DNA of 64,000 nucleotides from CBDCGJ01 sp965238305 (GCA_965238305.1 CBDEHK010000001.1:1054001-1118000), one strand, 5' to 3'. Positions 34,734 through 45,111 are shown, numbered from the stretch's first letter. Made by a program: numbers and translations. Notes: generated from the letters alone by a model not told the origin.

Positions 34734-35903
34734 CTAAGCGGAATAGAGCGCGCCGGTCTGCTGCATGGATGCGATCTCACTTTCGCTATAACCCAAGTTC
34801 GCGAAAACTGCTTCGTTGTGTTCGCCCAATGCCGCCAGTCCAAGATTTGGCGCAGCCGGTTCCTCGCGAAACTTGATCGGGTGGCCGATATGGTCGTTAC
34901 TGTCGGCGTCTTTGAGACGCATCTCCCGGGCCGCCACATTCGGTTGTTCGAATGCGGTTTTAAGATCCAGGATCGGGGCGTAACAAATATCCCGGCCCTC
35001 GAACCAGGTGAGCCAGTCGGCCATGGTTTTGGTCTTGAAGGTTTCGGTGAGGTATTCCTTGACTGGTATTTGCGCCGGGCCAGGCTGATCGTGGGCGGCG
35101 GGGATCAGATCGGGGCGGCCCAAGCTTTCCAGCAGATTGGTGGCGAACTTGGCTTCGCTGCCGCCGAGGGTCATCCACTGCCCGTCTTTGGTTTCGTAAA
35201 TGCCGTAAAGTGCGGCGCCGCCGAATAATCGTTCCAGTTTCGGTTCTGGTGCCCTATTTTCGGCGAACACCGGCCCAACCGTGTAAGGCAGCCAGCTCAT
35301 CACGCAATCCTGCATGGCGATATCGAGATAGTCGCCCTGGCCAGTTTTTTCCGCCCGCAACAACGCCATCAAAATCCCCGACAGCGCCATCAAGGAAGCC
35401 GACATGTCGGAGGGTGGGGAGCCTGGAATGGCCGGTTTATTATCCTGCCCCAGGGTCAATCCGGCCACTCCGGCAAGCGCCAGGACCGAAAGATCGTGGG
35501 CCGGGCGGTTGCGCAAGGGGCTGTCCTGTCCGAAGGCGGAGATTGAGCAATAGACCACTTTCGGGGCCCGGGCCTTTACCGTTGCGTAATCGATGCCCAG
35601 GCGCGTGGCGACGCCCGGACGGAATGTTTCCAGCACCACATCGGCGCTGTCGATCAGGCGCAGCAAGGCTTTCCGCCCCGTCGGGTCTTTCAGATTGACC
35701 GAGATACTCTTTTTGCCACGGTTGGTGTTACGGAAATAAGTTGTGAAGTCGCCTTGTGACAATCCGATATTGCGGGTCGGCTCTCCCGCCCCTGGCGTTT
35801 CGACTTTGATCACTTCGGCGCCCTGATCGGCCATCAACATGGTCAAATGCGGCCCCGGCAAAAACTGCGACAAATCGATCACGCGCACACCTTCAAGTTT
35901 CAT
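34734..35903 (-). CDS. CaiB/BaiF family CoA-transferase
   Basis: A 389-residue class III CoA-transferase, which exchanges CoA between acyl acids, or a related alpha-methylacyl-CoA racemase. The N-terminus VRVIDLSQFLPGPHLTMLMADQGAEVIKVE is the family hallmark, with NRGKKSISVNLKDPTGR and the catalytic-aspartate region NRPAHDLSVLALAG; the aspartate is in PAHDLS. The substrate is not evident. It stands alone leftward, 272 bases before the peptidase start region, and diverges from the sigma-54-type regulator gene. Confidence 0.88.
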   Translation of the reverse strand: MKLEGVRVIDLSQFLPGPHLTMLMADQGAEVIKVETPGAGEPTRNIGLSQGDFTTYFRNTNRGKKSISVNLKDPTGRKALLRLIDSADVVLETFRPGVATRLGIDYATVKARAPKVVYCSISAFGQDSPLRNRPAHDLSVLALAGVAGLTLGQDNKPAIPGSPPSDMSASLMALSGILMALLRAEKTGQGDYLDIAMQDCVMSWLPYTVGPVFAENRAPEPKLERLFGGAALYGIYETKDGQWMTLGGSEAKFATNLLESLGRPDLIPAAHDQPGPAQIPVKEYLTETFKTKTMADWLTWFEGRDICYAPILDLKTAFEQPNVAAREMRLKDADSNDHIGHPIKFREEPAAPNLGLAALGEHNEAVFANLGYSESEIASMQQTGALYSA

Positions 35904-36041
35904 TGTTTTTCCTCTTCAAGACAAATTTTCGCCGACTGTAGAGGAAAAAACTGCATCGCACTACTTGTACCGAATTGGCACAGGTGATAGCATCTAGATA
36001 TCCCGGGAACACATTCATTCGCGGGCTGGACGAGGGCAAAG

Positions 36042-37523
36042 ATGTATAATGTATTAGTCGTCGACGATGATCCGACTCAGCGGCGCTTGCTGGAATCGGT
36101 TGTCAGCCGCGAAGGCTTTCGTGTTCACACGGCGGAAAGCGGTGCCAGGGCGATTGAAATGCTTGGCGACCATGACGGCGACCAAATCGATCTGGTGATT
36201 CTGGACTTGGTGATGCCTGACATGGACGGTATCGAGACCTTGGAAAAAATGATGCCGCAATGGCCGGATCTGCCGGTTTTGGTTCTGACGGCGCAAAGCG
36301 GTGTCGATGTCATCGTCAAAGCCATGCAAGCGGGCGCAGCGGATTTTATTGTCAAGCCGGCAAGCCCGGAGCGCCTGAAAGTTTCCGTTGAAAATGCCAT
36401 GCGGATCAAAGGTCTGACCGGGCAGATTTCACGGATGAACCGCCGTGTCGAAGGATCCATGACTTTCGACGATCTGGTTTATACCAGTCCGATCATGGAA
36501 GAAGTGGTGCGCCTCGCCAGCCGGGCGGCCAGCTCCAACATTCCGGTTTTGTTGGAAGGCGAAAGCGGCAGCGGTAAAGAAGTGATCGCCCGGGCCGTGC
36601 AAGGTTCGAGCGAGCGGGCCGGAAAGCCGTTCATTACCGTCAATTGTGGCGCCATTCCGGATAATTTGGTCGAAAGTATTTTATTCGGGCATGAAAAGGG
36701 TTCCTTCACCGGGGCCGATAAAAAGCACGACGGCAAATTCAAAGAAGCCGACGGTGGCACTCTGTTTCTGGACGAAATCGGCGAATTGAAGCCGGAAATG
36801 CAGGTTAAACTTCTGCGGGTCCTGCAAGAAGGCGAAATTGACCCCATTGGTTCCAAAAAACCGACTAAGATAGATGTTCGATTGGTTTCGGCCACCAACA
36901 AAAATCTGATCAATCTAGTACGCGAGGAATTGTTCCGCGAAGACCTTTTTTACCGTATCAATGTCTTCCCGCTTTATGTGCCGCCGTTGCGTGATCGGCG
37001 CGAGGACATCCCCAGCCTGGCCTACCGATTTGTCTCCAATTTTGCCGCCAGCGAAGGCCGCGCGATACGTGAGATAAATAGCGATGCAATGGCGATGCTG
37101 GGTGCCTACGATTGGCCCGGTAATGTTCGTCAGCTTGAAAATTCGATCTTTCGCGCCGTTGTGCTGTGCGAAAGCGATGAGCTGAATGTGGATGATTTTC
37201 CGCAACTGGCGAATGCCCAAGGTCTCTTGTCGTCCCCCATGCATCAAGCCAATTCCTTCGCGCCAGAACTGCCAGATAGTGAGCCGGACGCGGCGTCGGC
37301 AAGCGGCGGTAGCACTGGCGCCGGGATGATTTCGGCACTTGATCAGGGCGGCAGTTTACGGCGCCTTGAAGAGGTCGAGCAGGACATGATTCGCCTTGCA
37401 ATCGAGCAATGTAATGGCCAAATGTCAGATGTCGCGCGGCGACTGGGCATTGGCCGGTCGACCCTTTATCGCAAGATACGAGAAATGGATCTTGAAGTTC
37501 GCCGCCCCGCAGCCGCGGAATAA
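36042..37523 (+). CDS. NtrC-family response regulator with AAA+ domain
   Basis: A 493-residue three-domain protein. The receiver (2-120) has phosphoacceptor D55 (LVILDLVMPDMDG). The AAA+ domain (about 145-380) has Walker A GESGSGKE (173-180) and Walker B GTLFLDEIGEL. The Fis-type helix-turn-helix is near residues 455-488 (MSDVARRLGIGRSTLYRKI). The sigma-54 contact loop reads GSFTGA (220-225) instead of GAFTGA, a tolerated variant in some members. It should activate sigma-54 promoters when phosphorylated. No kinase is adjacent; the indolepyruvate oxidoreductase gene follows after 130 bases and is a candidate target. Confidence 0.9.
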   Translation: MYNVLVVDDDPTQRRLLESVVSREGFRVHTAESGARAIEMLGDHDGDQIDLVILDLVMPDMDGIETLEKMMPQWPDLPVLVLTAQSGVDVIVKAMQAGAADFIVKPASPERLKVSVENAMRIKGLTGQISRMNRRVEGSMTFDDLVYTSPIMEEVVRLASRAASSNIPVLLEGESGSGKEVIARAVQGSSERAGKPFITVNCGAIPDNLVESILFGHEKGSFTGADKKHDGKFKEADGGTLFLDEIGELKPEMQVKLLRVLQEGEIDPIGSKKPTKIDVRLVSATNKNLINLVREELFREDLFYRINVFPLYVPPLRDRREDIPSLAYRFVSNFAASEGRAIREINSDAMAMLGAYDWPGNVRQLENSIFRAVVLCESDELNVDDFPQLANAQGLLSSPMHQANSFAPELPDSEPDAASASGGSTGAGMISALDQGGSLRRLEEVEQDMIRLAIEQCNGQMSDVARRLGIGRSTLYRKIREMDLEVRRPAAAE

Positions 37524-37653
37524 AACGCGGCTGAATTCTCCGCTGCTATGAATAACCGGCGGTGCGGCGATATTGACAGAATGCATCGAATAATATTAGG
37601 TAAGTAGCTCTGACCTAATAAACGCAGCTGTAGCCAGAATACGGAGAGAATGA

Positions 37654-40600
37654 ATGCAACTTGCGCCCGTCACGCTGGACGACAAATACGAACTTGAAAG
37701 CGGCCGGGTCTTTCTGACCGGCAATCAGGCGCTGGTTCGCCTGCCAATCATGCAGCGCAATCGTGACCTTGCTGCGGGCCTGAACACCGGTGGTTTCATT
37801 TCCGGTTATCGCGGCTCCCCCCTCGGCGCCTACGATCAGCAGCTTTGGGCGGCGAAAAAATTTCTGAAAAAACATCACATTGTCTTCCAACCTGGTGTGA
37901 ATGAAGATCTGGCCGCCACCGCCGTCTGGGGCAGCCAACAGCTGCACCTGAATCCAGGCGCTAAATATGACGGCGTTTTCGGAATTTGGTATGGCAAAGG
38001 GCCGGGCGTCGATCGCACCGGCGATGTTTTCAATCACGCGAATTTCGCCGGCTCCGCCGAACATGGCGGAGTCTTGGTGGTTTGCGGCGACGACCACAAT
38101 GCCATCAGTTCGACCGTTCCCCATCAAAGCGATCACAATATGGCCGGCCACATGATGCCGATGCTCTATCCCGCCGGCATTCAGGAATATCTCGACTATG
38201 GCCTGTTGGGTTGGGCGATGAGCCGCTACGCCGGGGTCTGGGTCGGCTTCAAATGCGTCAGCGAATTGGTCGAAAGCTCGGCCTCTGTTCATGTTGATCC
38301 CAAGCGCCTGGAAATTAAAATCCCGGACGATTTTGAGATGCCGGACGGCGGCCTCAACATTCGCTGGCCCGACGATCGCTGGGTCCAGGAAGAGCGAATG
38401 ATGAAGTACAAGGTCTATGCCGCCTTGGCCTTCGCCCGCGCCAACAACATCGACAAGACCGTGATCGACAGCCCCAGGCCACGCATCGGCATTGTCGCCA
38501 CCGGCAAATCCTATCTCGACCTGCGCCAAGCTATGGATGACCTGGGCATCGATGAGGCGATGGCGGCCGATATCGGCCTACGCGTCTATAAGGTTGGCAT
38601 GACCTGGCCGTTGGAACGCGACGGCATCCGCCATTTCGCCGAAGGCCTGGATGAAGTGATCGTCGTCGAGGAAAAGCGTGCCTTGATCGAAAATCAGATG
38701 AAGGAACAGCTTTATAATTGGCGCCCCGATGTCCGCCCTCGCGTGGTTGGTAAATTCGACGAAAATGGCGCCCCGATGTTACCGGCGCATGGCGAACATT
38801 CCCCCAGCACCATCGCCAAGATCCTGGTCTCGCGCTTGCAAAATTACGTTACCTCCCGCGATATCGAAGAACGCATGGCGCTGTTGGAGCGGAAAGAACG
38901 GGCCCAGGAAAAACGTGTGATCACGTCAATTGCACGCTCGCCCTATTTCTGTTCCGGTTGCCCGCATAATACCTCGACAAAGGTGCCGGAAGGCAGCCGC
39001 TCTATGGCTGGCATCGGTTGTCATTATATGGCGCTGTCGATGAACCGGCACACCGAAACCTTCACCCAAATGGGCGGCGAAGGCGTGCCATGGACCGGTT
39101 GCGCGCCCTTCACCGAAGAAAAGCATGTCTTTGCTAATTTGGGTGATGGCACCTATCACCATTCTGGCTTGCTGGCGATCCGTGCGGCGATTTCCTCACG
39201 TGCCAATATTACTTACAAAATTCTTTGCAACGATGCGACGGCAATGACCGGGGGTCAGCCGATCATCCAGGACGATCAATTGACCCCGTGGGAGATCAGC
39301 CGCCAGGTCCATGCCGAAGGGGTTGCAAAAATTGTCGTCACCACCGACGAACCGGACAAATACCCCGCCAGCACCCGCTGGGCCGATGGCGTGACGATCC
39401 GCCACCGGGACGAATTTGACGATGTGCAGCGCGAATTGCGGGAGACACCGGGCACCACGATCCTCATTCACGATCAGACCTGTGCGGCAGAAAAACGTCG
39501 ACGCCGCAAACGCGGCACTTATCCCGACCCGGATCGCCGGGTCTTTGTCAACGATCTGGTCTGCGAAGGTTGCGGTGACTGTTCGGTGCAGTCGAATTGT
39601 GTTTCCGTCGAACCTTTGGAGACTGAGTTTGGCCGGAAACGACAGATCAACCAAAGTTCCTGCAATAAAGATTTTTCTTGCATCAAAGGTTTTTGCCCCA
39701 GTTTTGTCACCGTCTCAGGCGCCAAAATACGCAAGACCCGGGGCGCCGGGGCAGATGCCTTGTTGGCGGCGGCGACAAACTTGCCGGTACCAACGGTTGC
39801 CGCCAGCGGCGCGCCCTACAATATCCTGGTGACCGGCATTGGTGGCACCGGTGTTGTCACCATCGGTGCCTTGCTTGGCATGGCCGCGCATATGGAAGAC
39901 AAGGGCGTCACGGTGCTCGACTTCACTGGCATCGCGCAGAAAAACGGCCAGGTCTTGAGCCATATACGCATCGCTGAAAAATCAGACGATTTGCACGCGG
40001 TCAGAATACCCGCCGCGACCGCCAGCTTATTGATTGGTTGCGACATGGTTGCTGCCGCCTCCGACGATAGTTTACGCAAACTCGACAGCGGTCATACCCA
40101 CGCCATCGTCAACGGCCAGATGCAACCGACGGCGGATTTCACCCTTAATCCCGATATTCAATATGACCAGGGCTTGATGCGGGAGATGTTACGCGAATCT
40201 GTTGGTGACAATCTATTGGACGTGGTCGACGCAACAAAAATCGCCACAGCGCTTTGCGGCGATGCCATTGCGACTAATCTCTTTATGCTCGGTTATGCGG
40301 CGCAACGCGGCCTGCTGCCGGTCTCGATGCAGGCCATCGATAAAGCCATTCAGCTGAACGGCGTCGCCATTGAAATGAACCGGCAGGCCTTCGCCTTTGG
40401 CCGCCTCGCCGCCCATGACCTGAAACAGGTCGTCGATGCGGCGCTGCCGAAATCCGCCGATCCGGCGCCATCGGATGAAACCCTGGAAGGATTGATTGAA
40501 CGGCGCCGTGACTTCCTGCGCGATTATCAGAACCAGGTCTATGCGGACGACTATGCCACCTTTACCAACAAAGTTGCGGCGATCGAACAGAACGCGACCC

Positions 40601-41136
40601 CGGGACATAGCGAATTGACCGAAGCGGTCGCCCGCAACCTCTTTAAACTGATGGCCTACAAGGACGAATATGAAGTCGCCCGTCTCTATACCGCCGGTAC
40701 TTTCGAAGCAAAACTGCGGACCCAGTTCGAGGGTGATCTAACCATCAGCTATCATTTGGCACCGCCGATGATCGCCAAACATGACAGCCAGGGCCATTTG
40801 ATCAAACAAGAATTTGGCCCCTGGATGCGTTCGGCCTTCAAACTTCTGGCGAAACTAAAGGGCCTGCGCGGCACGAGGTTTGACATCTTCGGCCGGACGG
40901 AAGAACGCCAGCAAGAACGCCAATTGATCCAGGATTATCGCGCTACTATCGAGGAGATGCTGGGCAGCCTCAACGCCGACAATCATACGCTAGCCCAAAC
41001 CATCGCCAGCCTACCAGCAAAAATCCGCGGCTATGGCCACATCAAGGAAGAGAACTTGCGGGCGACAAAGGCCGAAGAAACCTTACTCCTGCAACAATGG
41101 CGCGAACCGGAGAAACGACCAGCGGCAGCGGAGTGA
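37654..41136 (+). CDS. Indolepyruvate:ferredoxin oxidoreductase, single-chain (alpha-beta fusion)
   Basis: A 1160-residue cytosolic thiamine-diphosphate enzyme that oxidatively decarboxylates aryl-pyruvates from aromatic amino acids to acyl-CoA. The N-terminal part has GFISGYRGSPLGAYDQQLW, and the TPP domain has CSGCPHNTS and NLGDGTYHHSG. An iron-sulfur region (CEGCGDCSVQSNC with later CNKDFSC and CPSF) precedes the gamma domain (GIGGTGVVTIGALLGMA) and a C-terminal extension. This all-in-one form of about 1150 residues is standard in proteobacteria. It follows the NtrC-type regulator gene. Confidence 0.92.
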   Translation: MQLAPVTLDDKYELESGRVFLTGNQALVRLPIMQRNRDLAAGLNTGGFISGYRGSPLGAYDQQLWAAKKFLKKHHIVFQPGVNEDLAATAVWGSQQLHLNPGAKYDGVFGIWYGKGPGVDRTGDVFNHANFAGSAEHGGVLVVCGDDHNAISSTVPHQSDHNMAGHMMPMLYPAGIQEYLDYGLLGWAMSRYAGVWVGFKCVSELVESSASVHVDPKRLEIKIPDDFEMPDGGLNIRWPDDRWVQEERMMKYKVYAALAFARANNIDKTVIDSPRPRIGIVATGKSYLDLRQAMDDLGIDEAMAADIGLRVYKVGMTWPLERDGIRHFAEGLDEVIVVEEKRALIENQMKEQLYNWRPDVRPRVVGKFDENGAPMLPAHGEHSPSTIAKILVSRLQNYVTSRDIEERMALLERKERAQEKRVITSIARSPYFCSGCPHNTSTKVPEGSRSMAGIGCHYMALSMNRHTETFTQMGGEGVPWTGCAPFTEEKHVFANLGDGTYHHSGLLAIRAAISSRANITYKILCNDATAMTGGQPIIQDDQLTPWEISRQVHAEGVAKIVVTTDEPDKYPASTRWADGVTIRHRDEFDDVQRELRETPGTTILIHDQTCAAEKRRRRKRGTYPDPDRRVFVNDLVCEGCGDCSVQSNCVSVEPLETEFGRKRQINQSSCNKDFSCIKGFCPSFVTVSGAKIRKTRGAGADALLAAATNLPVPTVAASGAPYNILVTGIGGTGVVTIGALLGMAAHMEDKGVTVLDFTGIAQKNGQVLSHIRIAEKSDDLHAVRIPAATASLLIGCDMVAAASDDSLRKLDSGHTHAIVNGQMQPTADFTLNPDIQYDQGLMREMLRESVGDNLLDVVDATKIATALCGDAIATNLFMLGYAAQRGLLPVSMQAIDKAIQLNGVAIEMNRQAFAFGRLAAHDLKQVVDAALPKSADPAPSDETLEGLIERRRDFLRDYQNQVYADDYATFTNKVAAIEQNATPGHSELTEAVARNLFKLMAYKDEYEVARLYTAGTFEAKLRTQFEGDLTISYHLAPPMIAKHDSQGHLIKQEFGPWMRSAFKLLAKLKGLRGTRFDIFGRTEERQQERQLIQDYRATIEEMLGSLNADNHTLAQTIASLPAKIRGYGHIKEENLRATKAEETLLLQQWREPEKRPAAAE

Positions 41137-41322
41137 ACAATTCAACATTCGCCGTCATTCCTGCGCGGGCGCACTGCTGTCCGTTGAATTTCACCTAAGC
41201 CGCCCTGGTTATCACCCAGCGTTTACGAAATAGGATAAAATCCTAAGCCGGATTCCGTGGAATTATTTTACCGATACAATATAATCGCGTCGAAATAATC
41301 GCTTCGAAGAGACAGGGACGGA

Positions 41323-41883
41323 ATGATGGCTGATCGTATTAAGTTGAACAAAACACTGCGCAAATTCATTGAAGAGCAGCAAATGTTTTTTGTTGGCACC
41401 GCTGCGCCTGCGGGCCGTGTCAACATATCGCCGAAGGGCTTGGACAGCCTGAAAATACTGAGCGACACGCGGATTGTCTGGCTCAATCTTACCGGCAGCG
41501 GCAACGAAACCGCGTCGCATTTAAGTGAATTGAGCCGAATGACGTTGATGTTTTGTGCCTTTCAAGGGCGGGCATTAATCCTGCGCGTTTATGGCCAAGC
41601 GAAAGCCATTCATCCCAAGGATACCGCGTGGGCGGATTTGATCGGACTGTTTCCGGAAATGGCCGGGTCGCGGCAAATATTTGATTTGCAGATTGATCTC
41701 GTCATGACGTCGTGCGGCACCGGCGTCCCCTTGATGGATTTTGTCGATCAACGCGGGCCGGCCGAACTGCTGCCGTTCTTCCAAGACATGGGCCCGGATG
41801 GCGTTGAAGATTTCTGGCGCAAGAAGAATAGCGTCAGTATCGACGGCAAACCGTCCGGTATCCTGTCAGCGATCGAGCATTAA
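41323..41883 (+). CDS. Pyridoxamine-5'-phosphate oxidase-like FMN-binding protein
   Basis: A 186-residue split-barrel flavoprotein homologue (MFFVGTAAPAGRVNISPKGLDSLKI, LTGSGNETASHL). Proteins of this type reduce or bind flavin-linked substrates; this subgroup, with NISPKG and GSGNET, is of unknown role. Two adjacent ATGs (41323, 41326) are possible; AGGGA lies just upstream and fits either. Its stop overlaps that of the 3-hydroxyacyl-CoA dehydrogenase gene tail to tail by four bases. Confidence 0.85.
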   Translation: MMADRIKLNKTLRKFIEEQQMFFVGTAAPAGRVNISPKGLDSLKILSDTRIVWLNLTGSGNETASHLSELSRMTLMFCAFQGRALILRVYGQAKAIHPKDTAWADLIGLFPEMAGSRQIFDLQIDLVMTSCGTGVPLMDFVDQRGPAELLPFFQDMGPDGVEDFWRKKNSVSIDGKPSGILSAIEH

Positions 41884-43208
41884 GGCACCGGGTGGTAGTT
41901 GCCGTCGAGGCCGAAGAATTCCTGACCGTCGTTGCGGTAGAAACTCTCAGCTTCGGCATCTTTCAGGACTTGCAGCATCGCCGGTAGGGGGGTGCCTTGT
42001 TCTTCCAGATATCCGATCACGTTCTTTGCCCCCAAGGCGTCGATCAGTTCGAACGGGCCTTGCCGCCAGTTGAAACCCCAGCGCATGGCGCGGTCGATAT
42101 TGACCACATCGTCGCTGATCTGCGGCACCAAATCAGCGGCATAAAGCATGGTGCCGCCCATGACGGTGCGGACATATTGACCATGGGCGGTTTCCGCCGA
42201 CATGATGCCGCCCAAGTTTTGCATCGCTTCGTCGAGAACCACGGCACCAGCATCGCGCCAGGTCTCGTCTTTCAGATCGAAGACTTCTTTGACTTTGGCC
42301 CCGTCGTCGGTTTTGCGCATGCGGTAGAAACCGCCGCCAGCCTTGCGGCCGATTTGGCCACGGCCATACATCGCTTCGACTTTCGTCGGCAGTTTGGCGT
42401 AAGCACGCCCGGCATCATCGCCAGGCAGATTATCCTGCAAATTTTTCGAGACCAGGCCCATAACATCAAGGCCGACCAAATCGACCAGGCCAAATAAGGC
42501 GGTCGGCGGCACCCCGACCGGCGCCCCCAGAGCGGCATCCATATCTTCCATCGACAGACCGGCGGCGAAAGCGTTCTGGGCTTCGTTCATGCCGGCCAGC
42601 AGGAAATAACAACCGATCCGGTTAGCGATGAAATTGACCGTATCCTTGGCCCAGACCACACCTTTGTCCAAGGTATTACCAAGCAGATCGCCCAACGCAT
42701 CCATCACTTCTGGTGAGGTTTCTTCGCCCGGGATCAGTTCAACGAGCTTCATCACCTTAACCGGATTGAAAAAGTGGGTGACGGCGATATCGTGACGCAG
42801 GCGTGCCGGCATGCCTTCGGTGATCTTGTGCAGCAGAATGCCGCTGGTATTGGTGGTAACGATGGAGCCATCTTTGCGCGCCGCTTCGACTTTTTCGAAC
42901 AGCGACCGCTTGATCGCCAGATCTTCGATGATTACTTCGACAATCCAATCGGCCTCGCCCAAGCGCGCCATATCGTCTTCGAAATTACCGATTTCGATGC
43001 GGTCGGCGTCTTCGACCTGATCCAGCATTGGGGCGCGACCTTCGCTCATCGCCGCTTTGGCACCGGCAGCGACAGCGTTGCGGTCGCCGTCTTTGGCCGG
43101 CATGTCCATGAACAGCACGTCCAGGCCTTTGCTGGCGCAGATCGCAGCAATACCGGCCCCCATGGTGCCGGTCCCAAGCACTGCAACTTTCTCTATTTTA
43201 TGAGCCAT
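41880..43208 (-). CDS. 3-hydroxyacyl-CoA dehydrogenase
   Basis: A 442-residue NAD-dependent enzyme of fatty-acid beta-oxidation. The Rossmann motif is LGTGTMGAGIAAI (about residues 10-22) and the catalytic histidine is in VTHFFNPVKVMKLVELI. A 3HCDH C-terminal domain occurs once fully, with a second copy after residue 320 (FNWRQGPFELID). It resembles the dehydrogenase half of FadB/FadJ without the hydratase half. It starts 6 bases after the gapR stop, so pyk, gapR and this gene may be co-transcribed. Confidence 0.88.
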   Translation of the reverse strand: MAHKIEKVAVLGTGTMGAGIAAICASKGLDVLFMDMPAKDGDRNAVAAGAKAAMSEGRAPMLDQVEDADRIEIGNFEDDMARLGEADWIVEVIIEDLAIKRSLFEKVEAARKDGSIVTTNTSGILLHKITEGMPARLRHDIAVTHFFNPVKVMKLVELIPGEETSPEVMDALGDLLGNTLDKGVVWAKDTVNFIANRIGCYFLLAGMNEAQNAFAAGLSMEDMDAALGAPVGVPPTALFGLVDLVGLDVMGLVSKNLQDNLPGDDAGRAYAKLPTKVEAMYGRGQIGRKAGGGFYRMRKTDDGAKVKEVFDLKDETWRDAGAVVLDEAMQNLGGIMSAETAHGQYVRTVMGGTMLYAADLVPQISDDVVNIDRAMRWGFNWRQGPFELIDALGAKNVIGYLEEQGTPLPAMLQVLKDAEAESFYRNDGQEFFGLDGNYHPVP

Positions 43209-43214
43209 CGCCGA

Positions 43215-43460
43215 TCACTCCATGCCCAGCGCATGTTTATAGACGTCGAGCAAGGCTTCCTGCTCCTGGATATCTTCCTTATCCATGGCGCGGAGTTTGA
43301 CGATCTGGCGCATAATCTTGGCGTCGAAGCCGGTCCCTTTTGCCTCCGAATAAACTTCCCGAATGTCGGCGCCGAGCGCCGCTTTCTCTTCTTCTAAGCG
43401 TTCAATGCGCTCAATAAACTGACGTAGCTGTTCGCCCGCGATACCGCCATGCTCGACCAT
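43215..43460 (-). CDS. gapR: GapR/DUF2312 nucleoid-associated protein
   Basis: An 81-residue protein with the GapR pattern: EQLRQFIERIERLEEEKAALGADIREVYSEAKG then GFDAKIMRQIVKLRAMDKED. GapR forms coiled-coil tetramers that clamp overtwisted AT-rich DNA ahead of replication and transcription forks in Caulobacter. The start at 43460 (MVEHGGIAG) has CAGGAG 10 bases upstream; the frame extends to 43514. It lies between pyk and the dehydrogenase gene. Confidence 0.88.
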   Translation of the reverse strand: MVEHGGIAGEQLRQFIERIERLEEEKAALGADIREVYSEAKGTGFDAKIMRQIVKLRAMDKEDIQEQEALLDVYKHALGME

Positions 43461-43571
43461 GCGTCGAAATCTCCTGTAGTCCGATGATGTTGAGTTCACC
43501 GGCGAGGCCGGCAAGGTCGGTGAACATAACGAGCGGGGCGCTTTCGTGCAACGGTCGAATTATGTTCCGGG

Positions 43572-44993
43572 CTAATTTTCCGGCACCCAGGCGATGCGCA
43601 GTATATTGGTTGCGCCGGGCGTGCCAAATGGCACCCCGGCGGTGATGACGATGCGTCTGCCGCCACCGGCGATATCTTCTTCTCGCACCACTTTCACCGC
43701 CTTGTCGATCATATCGGCAAAACTGTTGGCATCTTCAGTCTCGACACAATGCAAGCCCCAGGCCAGGGTCAGCCGCCGGGCCGTATCAATCCTAGGCGTC
43801 ATCGCGACGATTGGCGTTTGCGGGCGCTCTCTGGAAGCCCGGATCGCCGTCGAACCGGACGTAGTATAGGTGACAATCGCCGCAGCGTGAATGGTCTCCG
43901 CCACCTGGCGGGCTGCCAAAGTAATAGCATCCGCCGCTGTCGCTTCGGGATCCATGGTGTCGCTATGTAGCACTTCCAGATAGATCCGGTCACTTTCAAC
44001 TCGCTTGGCGACCCGGTCCATGATCTCCACCGCCGCCACCGGATATTCGCCGGCCGCGGTTTCCGCCGATAACATTACTGCGTCCGCCAGATCATAGATC
44101 GCGGCAGCCACGTCGGAGACTTCGGCCCGCGTCGGCACCGGCATCGTCACCATGCTTTCGAGCATTTGCGTTGCCACCACCACCGGCTTGCCGGCATTCC
44201 GTGCTTGCCGGATCAGGCGTTTTTGTAGTCCCGGCACGTCTTCGACCGGCAGCTCGACCCCGAGATCGCCACGTGCCACCATGATGCCGTCGGCCAGGTC
44301 AACAATTTCTTCAATATGATGGACCGCCGATGGTTTTTCGATTTTTGCCATCACGGCGGCGCGGCCTTTGACGATCTTGCGCGCTTCCGCCACGTCTTCG
44401 GGCCGTTGTACGAAGCTCAGCGCCACCCAATCAACACCCAATTCTAGCGCGAATTCAAGATCTTTACGGTCCTTATCCGTCATTGCCGCCAGCGGCAGCT
44501 CCACGTCCGGCACATTGACGCCCTTGCGGCTGCGCAATTCACCGCCTTCGATGACGATTGTGTCGATGAAACCAGCGCCTGTCTTCGCGACCCGTAAACG
44601 AATGCGACCGTCGTCGATCAGAAGGTCGGAGCCGTCTTCGACCGCCTGTAGGACTTCGCGATGGGGCAGCGAGACGCGGTTTTTGTCGCCCTTTGCTTTT
44701 TTATTGTCGAGGCGAAAGCTAGCGCCGGTTGCCAATGTCACCGGCTCTGATGCCAAATCACCGATGCGGATTTTCGGCCCTTGCAGATCGGCCAAAATTG
44801 CGATTGGCTGGCCCGCCGCCTGCTCTAGAGATCGGATAATGTCGAAGCGGGCACGCTGATCGTCGTGACTGCCGTGGGAAAAATTTAGCCGGAAGGCATC
44901 GGCCCCGGCATCATGCAAGGCGCGAATTTCCTCCAAGGTTGAGCTGGCCGGGCCCAAAGTCGCCAATATTTTTATCTTACGCTCACGATGCAT
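43572..44993 (-). CDS. pyk: Pyruvate kinase
   Basis: A 473-residue glycolytic enzyme making pyruvate and ATP from phosphoenolpyruvate. KILATLGPASS, FRLNFSHGSHDD, MAKIEKPSAVHHIEEIV with the active-site lysine, and GDLGVELP are intact. The effector domain is the C-terminal 120 residues. The start at 44993 (MHRERKIKIL) was chosen by family alignment with AAAGGCG upstream; the frame extends to 45107. It diverges from the N-formylglutamate amidohydrolase gene. Confidence 0.94.
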   Translation of the reverse strand: MHRERKIKILATLGPASSTLEEIRALHDAGADAFRLNFSHGSHDDQRARFDIIRSLEQAAGQPIAILADLQGPKIRIGDLASEPVTLATGASFRLDNKKAKGDKNRVSLPHREVLQAVEDGSDLLIDDGRIRLRVAKTGAGFIDTIVIEGGELRSRKGVNVPDVELPLAAMTDKDRKDLEFALELGVDWVALSFVQRPEDVAEARKIVKGRAAVMAKIEKPSAVHHIEEIVDLADGIMVARGDLGVELPVEDVPGLQKRLIRQARNAGKPVVVATQMLESMVTMPVPTRAEVSDVAAAIYDLADAVMLSAETAAGEYPVAAVEIMDRVAKRVESDRIYLEVLHSDTMDPEATAADAITLAARQVAETIHAAAIVTYTTSGSTAIRASRERPQTPIVAMTPRIDTARRLTLAWGLHCVETEDANSFADMIDKAVKVVREEDIAGGGRRIVITAGVPFGTPGATNILRIAWVPEN

Positions 44994-45111
44994 CAAAGAT
45001 ACGCCTTTGAATAACTGCTTCCAGACCCGCAAGTTTGCTCGAGCCTTGTTTGCGGAGCCGCATAATGGCATATGTTGGCGATCCTTGAAACATTCCCAAA
45101 TAGCCAATTAA

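Noticed and set aside
37615..38529. 304-codon leftward open frame under the indolepyruvate oxidoreductase
   Set aside because: Antisense to a strongly conserved coding region; no ribosome site or family pattern.
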